DNA from: Methanobacterium sp. SMA-27
GTDB taxonomy: Archaea; Methanobacteriota; Methanobacteria; Methanobacteriales; Methanobacteriaceae
Direction of reading: 5' to 3'
Assembly: GCF_000744455.1 (NCBI RefSeq)
Contig: NZ_JQLY01000001.1
Span: 558,001 to 622,000 of the forward strand
DNA: 64,000 nt
Part shown: piece by piece, positions 59,567-64,000 of the stretch
Numbering within the stretch: position 1 is the first letter of the stretch
How the letters are laid out: every line of letters starts with the position of its first letter
Position numbers and translations under genes: made by a program
Notes under the pieces: generated by a model
What the model saw: the letters and a program-made list of their open reading frames with translations, nothing else
What the model was told of the DNA's origin: nothing
Database searches by the model: none

Positions 59567-60484
59567 ATGAAATTTGACACTCTCACAAAAATAGTTAGAT
59601 TAGGGCGCTTCCAATTTATTATTGGAGGATTCTTATATTTCTGTGCTGGAGCATTGCTTGCTCTACTATTAAATGCTGAATTTAGTCTGACAAAATTTGT
59701 ACTAGGTTATACAGCATTATTGGCTGCACATTTATCAGTTTCCTATAGTAATGATTACTTCGATGTTGAGGCTGATAAATTTCAGAAACCAACCCGATTT
59801 TCTGGTGGTAGTGGTGTCCTCATTACCAATCCCGAACTTCGAAAATTTTCTAAAAACTTCGCATTGGCCCTTATAGGAGTATCTATAATACTAGCCACTA
59901 TCACCACACTAATATTCCACTTACCAATTATCTTCTTCCTCTTGATACTATCTGGAAATATCCTTGGATGGTACTACTCTGCTCCTCCAATTAAATTATC
60001 TTATAGAGGATTAAGCGAATTTGCAACGGTTTTAACAGGTTTTATAATACCCGGGATAGGTTATGTAATTTTGATGGGAAGAATAGACCTACCTTTCCTT
60101 ATTTTTACCATACCCTTGATGTTATACGAGTTATTATTTATTATAAATGTGGAAATACCAGATATGGAAGCAGACAGTATAGGTGGCAAAAAAACTATAG
60201 TGGTTGCTTATGGACGTAGAATAGGATTTATTGTGGGAGTAATAGCCGCAGTAATGGCTACTTTATCCTATATTTTCATTTCTCAAACTAATCTATACCC
60301 ATCAGATATCAATTGGTTAGTGATTGCCATATTCTCCTTAATTCCTTTAAGTATTGGAATAATAATAGCCACAAAAAAAATGATTAACAGGACAAATGCC
60401 ATTAAATGGGTGAATTATAATCTTATATCATTTTCTATTTTCATAATCTTGATTAACAGCTATTTAATTTATATCTTAAAGTAA
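59567..60484 (+). CDS. UbiA-family prenyltransferase
   Basis: 305 residues with eight to nine membrane helices. The first prenyl-diphosphate/Mg motif is NDYFDVEADK and the second is DMEADSIGGKK. The stretch after the first motif (RFSGGSGVLITNPEL) differs from that of the lipid enzyme digeranylgeranylglyceryl-phosphate synthase (usually NRPxPSGxxS), so it may prenylate another acceptor, in the style of MenA. The preceding GGR-family gene would saturate the chain; its damage may affect the pathway. Confidence 0.83.
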   Translation: MKFDTLTKIVRLGRFQFIIGGFLYFCAGALLALLLNAEFSLTKFVLGYTALLAAHLSVSYSNDYFDVEADKFQKPTRFSGGSGVLITNPELRKFSKNFALALIGVSIILATITTLIFHLPIIFFLLILSGNILGWYYSAPPIKLSYRGLSEFATVLTGFIIPGIGYVILMGRIDLPFLIFTIPLMLYELLFIINVEIPDMEADSIGGKKTIVVAYGRRIGFIVGVIAAVMATLSYIFISQTNLYPSDINWLVIAIFSLIPLSIGIIIATKKMINRTNAIKWVNYNLISFSIFIILINSYLIYILK

Positions 60485-60562
60485 AAATAATTATAAATTT
60501 AAAAATAAAATAATTGGATCAGAAATTTAATCTCATCCAAATAAACCATTTTATATTCTATA

Positions 60563-60948
60563 TCAGTATTTTATTCCAGATCCAGTTGATGTAGATTGGT
60601 TGTTGCTAGATTGGGCTGGTGCACTCGTCGAAACTACTATCGTACCCGTCATTGAAGGGTGTATTGCACAATGGTAAGGGAAAGATCCTGTCTGGTTGAA
60701 AGTGTAGTTGTAACTCATTCCATTAGTTAAATTACCACTATTAAATACTCCTGAGTCACTAACAACATCAGGGGTGACTGTGTCTTTGTTTATCCATGTG
60801 ACTGTGTACCAACTTGAACATTTAGTGTTGATGGGTTAAAAGCCATATTTTGTATAGTAACAGTAGTTCCGCTGGATGAAGTACATCCTGATATTGCTAC
60901 AACCCCTAAAACAACTAAAATCCCCAAAACTAAAAAATTTCTATTCAA
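60563..60948 (-). pseudogene. Plastocyanin-like blue-copper lipoprotein, frameshifted
   Basis: Minus-strand cupredoxin. TTG 60948 has AGGTGAT seven bases upstream and opens a lipoprotein signal (NRNFLVLGILVVLGVVAISGC, lipobox Cys22). The frame goes on with TVTIQNMAFNPSTLNVQVGT, then loses one base near 60803-60808. The next frame gives VTWINKD, VFNSGNL and FPYHCAIHPSMTGTIVV, with the Cys, His and Met copper ligands at CAIHPSM. The first His ligand, expected in VTHDVVSDSG, is Pro (CCT, 60770-60772). So copper binding would be impaired even with the frame restored. The protein would sit outside the membrane as an electron carrier. Confidence 0.78.
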
Positions 60949-61001
60949 TTTATATCACCTCTATCTTTTTATTAAAAATAATTTTTGCATGTTTTTTGTA
61001 T

Positions 61002-61223
61002 TTAGTACTGGAAATAGATGGATAATGCGAGAGTTCCATGTGTTATTCCGAGTAATATTGATATTCCTGCCATTGTGGGATGTATTTTAAATGGGATGTT
61101 TTTTCCTCTATAAATCAATAGACCAAGTGTTGCAGTGGTCATGAATGATAAAAAGGTGATTACCCCCAGATAAAGGATTAATGGCTTTCCAAGAATTTGG
61201 AAATATGCTATACTGCTTAACAT
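61002..61223 (-). CDS. Two-helix membrane protein next to cupredoxin
   Basis: 73 residues with two or three hydrophobic helices (LILYLGVITFLSFMTTATLGLL, then HPTMAGISILLGITHGTLALSIYF). Two histidines sit at helix positions 48 and 61 (IHPTMAG and ITHG), which recalls haem ligands in small cytochrome-b561-like proteins, but this is only a resemblance. The gene lies between the cupredoxin and DUF2769 genes, all on the minus strand with short gaps, so they look like one operon. Confidence 0.6.
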   Translation of the reverse strand: MLSSIAYFQILGKPLILYLGVITFLSFMTTATLGLLIYRGKNIPFKIHPTMAGISILLGITHGTLALSIYFQY

Positions 61224-61225
61224 GA

Positions 61226-61458
61226 TTATTTTTCTGCTCCTTTTTCACAATAGAAAAGACTAATTAATTCATATTTTATCCATATGGGACAAGTAGGACA
61301 ATTACATCCAGTTTTTTTAAAATCACATTCACTCAATCCTCTAGAACAAAATAAATGTTCATTATTTTCTTCCATACATGTATTGTAGATAGGACATTCG
61401 GGACATTGACATTTTTCACTGTTTTCGTGGTATTAGGTACTCTCATATTATCAAACAT
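61226..61458 (-). pseudogene. DUF2769-type cysteine-rich protein, frameshifted
   Basis: Joined frames encode a small cysteine-rich protein of the DUF2769 type known from methanogens. ATG 61458 (GGTGAT eight bases upstream) opens MFDNMRVPNTT; after one missing base near 61420-61428 the frame reads ENSEKCQCPECPIYNTC and continues with GCNCPTCPIWIKYELISLFYC to a TAA at 61226. The CxCPxCP pairs suggest metal binding. The written N-terminal frame would not contain cysteines. Confidence 0.65.
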
Positions 61459-61719
61459 CAATAAAAATCACCAGGAATTAGATGCTATTTAGCTGCTCCA
61501 TTTTCGCAATAGGAGTAATATTCTTAAAGATACCTTTCTCTCACTTTTTTCATTAACATTTTTATGATTAGTTTATCTTAGGTCTACAAAATAAATAAAC
61601 TTTATGAGTTTAACATTAAAATTCTAGATACAAAATTATAGTGTCCCGATTCATGAATAGAGGCATTATTTCATGAATTGATTTTTTGTCCTGAAATTTG
61701 TTATAAACAAAAATTCAGT

Positions 61720-61762
61720 TTAGTATGCAATAAACTTTCATGATTTGGTCAGTATCCATAAT
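61720..61762 (+). repeat. Repeated intergenic element, degenerate copy 4
   Basis: TTAGTATGCA is followed by a changed and shorter middle, then TGATTTGGTCAGTATCCA. The conserved ends match copies 1-3, the GGCAACACAC core does not. TATA-like GTTATAAAC lies about 15 bases upstream. Confidence 0.6.
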
Positions 61763-62000
61763 CAAGATCAAGTCAATAATTTTCATAATATTTCTAAGTA
61801 ACTATTGAGTAAGTAACCAACTCCCTATAAAATCACTTGAAAATATTTTAAACAACCGTTTAATACTTCTTTTAAATTAACTATTGAAAACAATTTCACT
61901 TGGGACTTTTTAAATGATAACAACATAGCAATAATTTGCTGAAAATATAGAAATCTATAATAATAACGATTGAAATAGAATATTATACAGTGAAATACAT

Positions 62001-62040
62001 TTAAATTAAATTAAATTAAATTAAATTAAATTAAATTAAA
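62001..62040 (+). repeat. TTAAA microsatellite, eight copies
   Basis: Eight uninterrupted copies of TTAAA. The same place in cluster copy 1 (about 23436-23460) reads as an unexpanded TTTCAATTAAATGAAATT, so the repeat grew after the duplication. It lies about 60 bases upstream of the 28-residue peptide gene and may change promoter spacing. Confidence 0.85.
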
Positions 62041-62098
62041 TTTAGATTTGTTTTAGTTATTAGATTGTGATTAATGTACCAACCGTAGAGGTGAAAAT

Positions 62099-62185
62099 AT
62101 GAATGGAGGCAGACCCAGTCTGTTATATATTATAGTAGTTATAATTGTGTTAATTATCCTTTTAAGATTATTAGGAATATTCTAA
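62099..62185 (+). CDS. 28-residue transmembrane peptide (cluster copy 2)
   Basis: Same peptide as at 23513-23599 (MNGGRPSLL, hydrophobic core, RLLGIF) with the same AGAGGTGAAAAT binding site. The sequence around it is also conserved. Confidence 0.75.
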   Translation: MNGGRPSLLYIIVVIIVLIILLRLLGIF

Positions 62186-62263
62186 ACTGATAATACGGAC
62201 TTAAATCAATTATAGAGAAATAATTGGATTATCTAGATAAGTGAATTTGGAGAGTGGAAAAGT

Positions 62264-62503
62264 ATGAAAATATCTGATGAATTGATTGGTAAGGATGTTA
62301 TTGACGAATCTGGAGACCAGATAGGTATCGTAAATGATGTTGAGTGGGATTTTGAAGCGAACAGAGTAATATCTATTCATTTGAAGGAAGCAGGAATATC
62401 CGCAAAAATAGGTCTAGGCGATAAAAAAATAGTACCCTATGAAAAAATTGAAGAAATAGGAGATAGTGTTCTAATTAAAGGCAAAATTTTCAAGACCGAA
62501 TAA
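62264..62503 (+). CDS. PRC-barrel domain protein (cluster copy 2)
   Basis: 79 residues, almost identical to the protein at 23675 (differences include E to A in FEANRV, A to E in KIEEIGD and N to T near the end). GGAGAGTGG precedes the ATG. In this copy the DUF5518 gene follows directly, without Hsp20. Confidence 0.88.
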   Translation: MKISDELIGKDVIDESGDQIGIVNDVEWDFEANRVISIHLKEAGISAKIGLGDKKIVPYEKIEEIGDSVLIKGKIFKTE

Positions 62504-62579
62504 TCCATATAATTTCAGTTCTGAAAATTTAATATATTATTTTTTTTTTTTATTAATAAAAAATTTTGAAGGGGATAGA

Positions 62580-63116
62580 ATGGTAAGTGTTGGAGCTATA
62601 GTTGAAGGTTTTATTTTGGCAATTATAATTACTGTTGTTTTGTCAATTTTGGGTGTTGGATCAGTTATTGGATTGCCAGTTGCAATATTTGGTTTTCTAA
62701 TCGCAGGTATAATTGTTGGATACATATCTTATGGTGATATTATTGATGGTGTGATTAATGGGGCACTTATGGGTGTTGCTGGTGCAATAATCTTATGGAT
62801 ACTAAGCTTATTTAAAGGTCAGATAGCTGCATTCTCTTCACAGTTATCAACCTTTGTCCCATTAAACTCAGCACCAGAATTAATTCTTGTAATAGTCGCA
62901 GGCGCAATAGGCGGTTTAATCGGCGCTCTAATATTATTATTAAACCGCAGAAATCGCAGAAACTATGGCGGCCGAAGGGACGGAGATCGAAGAGATGATA
63001 GAAGGGATGATGATAGAAGGGATGATAGGGATAGAAGGGATGATAGGGATAGAAGGGATGATAGGGATAGAAGGGATGATAGGGATAGAAGGGATGATAG
63101 GGATAGAAGAGACTAA
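62580..63116 (+). CDS. DUF5518-type membrane protein with Asp-Arg repeat tail (cluster copy 2)
   Basis: 178 residues. The four-helix part is nearly identical to that at 24829 (one visible change, S to A in LIGALILLL). The tail differs in repeat number and phase: an extra RRD unit at the start and more uniform DRDRRD units. GAAGGGGAT precedes the ATG. Confidence 0.83.
   Translation: MVSVGAIVEGFILAIIITVVLSILGVGSVIGLPVAIFGFLIAGIIVGYISYGDIIDGVINGALMGVAGAIILWILSLFKGQIAAFSSQLSTFVPLNSAPELILVIVAGAIGGLIGALILLLNRRNRRNYGGRRDGDRRDDRRDDDRRDDRDRRDDRDRRDDRDRRDDRDRRDDRDRRD
62991..63113 (+). repeat. 18-bp coding repeat for DRDRRD (copy 2)
   Basis: About six units of GATAGGGATAGAAGGGAT, here nearly identical to each other, unlike the mixed units of copy 1. 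This indicates independent repeat turnover since duplication. Confidence 0.75.
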
Positions 63117-63172
63117 AATAGTAACTAATGTGTGAAATAAGTTAAAAAGATGAAATTTAGAGGAGTGATATA

Positions 63173-63262
63173 ATGGATAATAAAGGACAGAGTAGTTGGA
63201 TAGGTCTCATTGTATTCATAATAGTAATAGTGATCTTATTAAAGATATTAGGGTTGTATTAA
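63173..63262 (+). CDS. 29-residue transmembrane peptide (cluster copy 2)
   Basis: MDNKGQSSWIGLIVFI, hydrophobic core, LLKILGLY. It differs from the copy at 25412 by conservative changes only. A GGAG site is kept upstream. Confidence 0.75.
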   Translation: MDNKGQSSWIGLIVFIIVIVILLKILGLY

Positions 63263-63281
63263 GATTTTTAAGGATATTTTA

Positions 63282-63319
63282 GGGATAACGAGAGTTATCC
63301 CTTGTTTTTATGCCATAAA
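63282..63319 (+). promoter_or_regulatory. Tandem hairpins ahead of radical SAM gene (copy 2)
   Basis: The GGGATAAC-GAGA-GTTATCCC hairpin (63282-63301) is unchanged from copy 1. The second hairpin (TTTAT-GCC-ATAAA) has lost its outer pairs. Conservation of the first stem in both copies, in otherwise drifting non-coding DNA, suggests function. Confidence 0.6.
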
Positions 63320-63402
63320 CATAGAGAAAATTTCAGATATGATGAAAAAAAGTTTAATAAATTTCAGATAAGCTCTTGATTGATAACTAAAAAAGGTATA
63401 AA

Positions 63403-64000
63403 ATGAATAAAAAAATTGATATACTGCTTATAAATCCTTACGATGAGAATGCATTAAAAAATGCACTTGGTTTCATAACCCCGCCCACAAATCTTATGTA
63501 CCTGGCATCATCACTTGAGAAAGAATCTTACTCAGTCAAAATTGTAGATGATGATCTACTTCAAATGGGCTACGAAAAGGTTTCTGAACTGGCAGAAAAA
63601 CTCAATCCACAAATAGTAGGTGTTACCGCTACCACATCTACTATAAAAAGCGCGTTGAAATACGTGGAACTAGTCAAAAACATTCTACCCAATTCATTAA
63701 CTGTAATTGGTGGACCCCATACGACTTTCATGCCATCTGAAACCTTAAAAAGTTCAAAAAATCTGGACGTAGTAGTTATAGGTGAGGGAGAAGAAACAAT
63801 GGTGGATTTGGCCAACCATTCCACAGAAACTATCCAAGATCTTGATGAGGTTAAAGGAATTGTTTACAGGGATTTAAAGAATGGAAATTTAAAAACAACA
63901 CAAAAACGTCCTTTGATAGAGGATCTTGACACATTACCTTTCCCTGCAAGACATCTTGTACCCTTTGATTCATATGGTGCCTCTAAAGAACAAACTGGCG
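63403..64000 (+). CDS. B12-binding radical SAM protein (cluster copy 2, cut by window edge)
   Basis: The first 199 residues of a protein nearly identical to that at 25642, covering the cobalamin-type domain up to [11 protein letters not shown], just before the radical SAM cysteines. Changes are few (for example Y to S in FMPSETL, N to S and E to K in LKSSKNL, DD to EV). The frame is open to the edge. Confidence 0.85.
   Translation, partial: MNKKIDILLINPYDENALKNALGFITPPTNLMYLASSLEKESYSVKIVDDDLLQMGYEKVSELAEKLNPQIVGVTATTSTIKSALKYVELVKNILPNSLTVIGGPHTTFMPSETLKSSKNLDVVVIGEGEETMVDLANHSTETIQDLDEVKGIVYRDLKNGNLKTTQKRPLIEDLDTLPFPARHLVPFDSYGASKEQTG

Larger units (their letters stand above)
61459..62098. 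other. Intergenic region with gene remnant, repeat copy 4 and cluster upstream DNA
   Basis: Contains, in order: a minus-strand remnant at about 61488-61550 (SYCENGAAK stop) like the end of a second DUF2769 gene; degenerate repeat element copy 4; and from 61817 the upstream DNA shared with cluster copy 1, with a TTAAA microsatellite. No intact gene. Confidence 0.55.

Overview
This AT-rich window comes from a methanogenic archaeon, most likely of the order Methanobacteriales (Methanobacterium-like). The evidence is an Mmp10-type radical SAM protein (the MCR arginine methyltransferase family, found in methanogens), NucS, Lhr, a TIGR00288-type NYN protein, an MTH538-type TIR-like protein, DUF2769 and DUF5518 proteins, GGTGAT/GGAGG ribosome binding sites, and TATA boxes with apparently leaderless starts. 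I saw no rRNA, tRNA, CRISPR array or transposase.

Layout. 0-5.7 kb: the tail of a thermosome-like gene, a decayed and an intact mmp10-family gene, and an apparent operon of a membrane Ser/Thr kinase with two membrane or exported proteins. 5.7-10.4 kb: a broken M6 metalloprotease and an acetate uptake/activation pair (AMP-forming acs plus a SatP/YaaH transporter). 10.8-22.1 kb: two REC-fused histidine kinases, a GMC-like oxidoreductase, a broken DtxR regulator, a HEAT-repeat protein, a CarH-like cobalamin protein, nucS, a broken NitT/TauT binding protein and a PAS histidine kinase. 22.4-27.7 kb: a cluster of small membrane and stress-type genes (TM peptides, PRC-barrel, Hsp20, DUF5518, CsbD-like) with a B12-type radical SAM enzyme. 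27.8-45.4 kb: mixed genes including a Rieske protein, two phosphoesterase/FHA-type signalling genes, a MoxR/vWA pair, an orphan TIR-like protein, ADP-forming acetyl-CoA synthetase, a nitrilase-family amidase and a PadR/ABC export operon. 45.9-49.7 kb: a metallophosphoesterase next to an Lhr helicase. 50-60.5 kb: multi-PAS sensors, an RHH pair, a secreted protein with 17 perfect 18-bp repeats, and a geranylgeranyl-reductase/UbiA pair. 60.5-64 kb: a broken blue-copper lipoprotein, a broken DUF2769 protein and a second, nearly identical copy of the 23-27 kb cluster that runs off the edge.

Three things stand out. (1) The membrane/stress cluster with the B12 radical SAM enzyme is duplicated at 23.2-27.1 kb and 61.8-64 kb, including its tiny TM peptides and a tandem-hairpin leader; Hsp20 is present in only one copy. 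(2) A conserved intergenic element of about 40 nt recurs four times in the same orientation (20.6, 55.5, 58.1 and 61.7 kb), twice ahead of PAS histidine kinases, and I do not recognise it. (3) At least ten genes carry single-base frameshifts or in-frame TAA codons, while the large housekeeping genes are intact. Real decay and sequence error cannot be separated from the sequence alone. Several of the broken genes (cupredoxin, DUF2769, the start of the binding protein, the 3' half of the 49.4 kb gene) only become visible when the frames are joined by hand.
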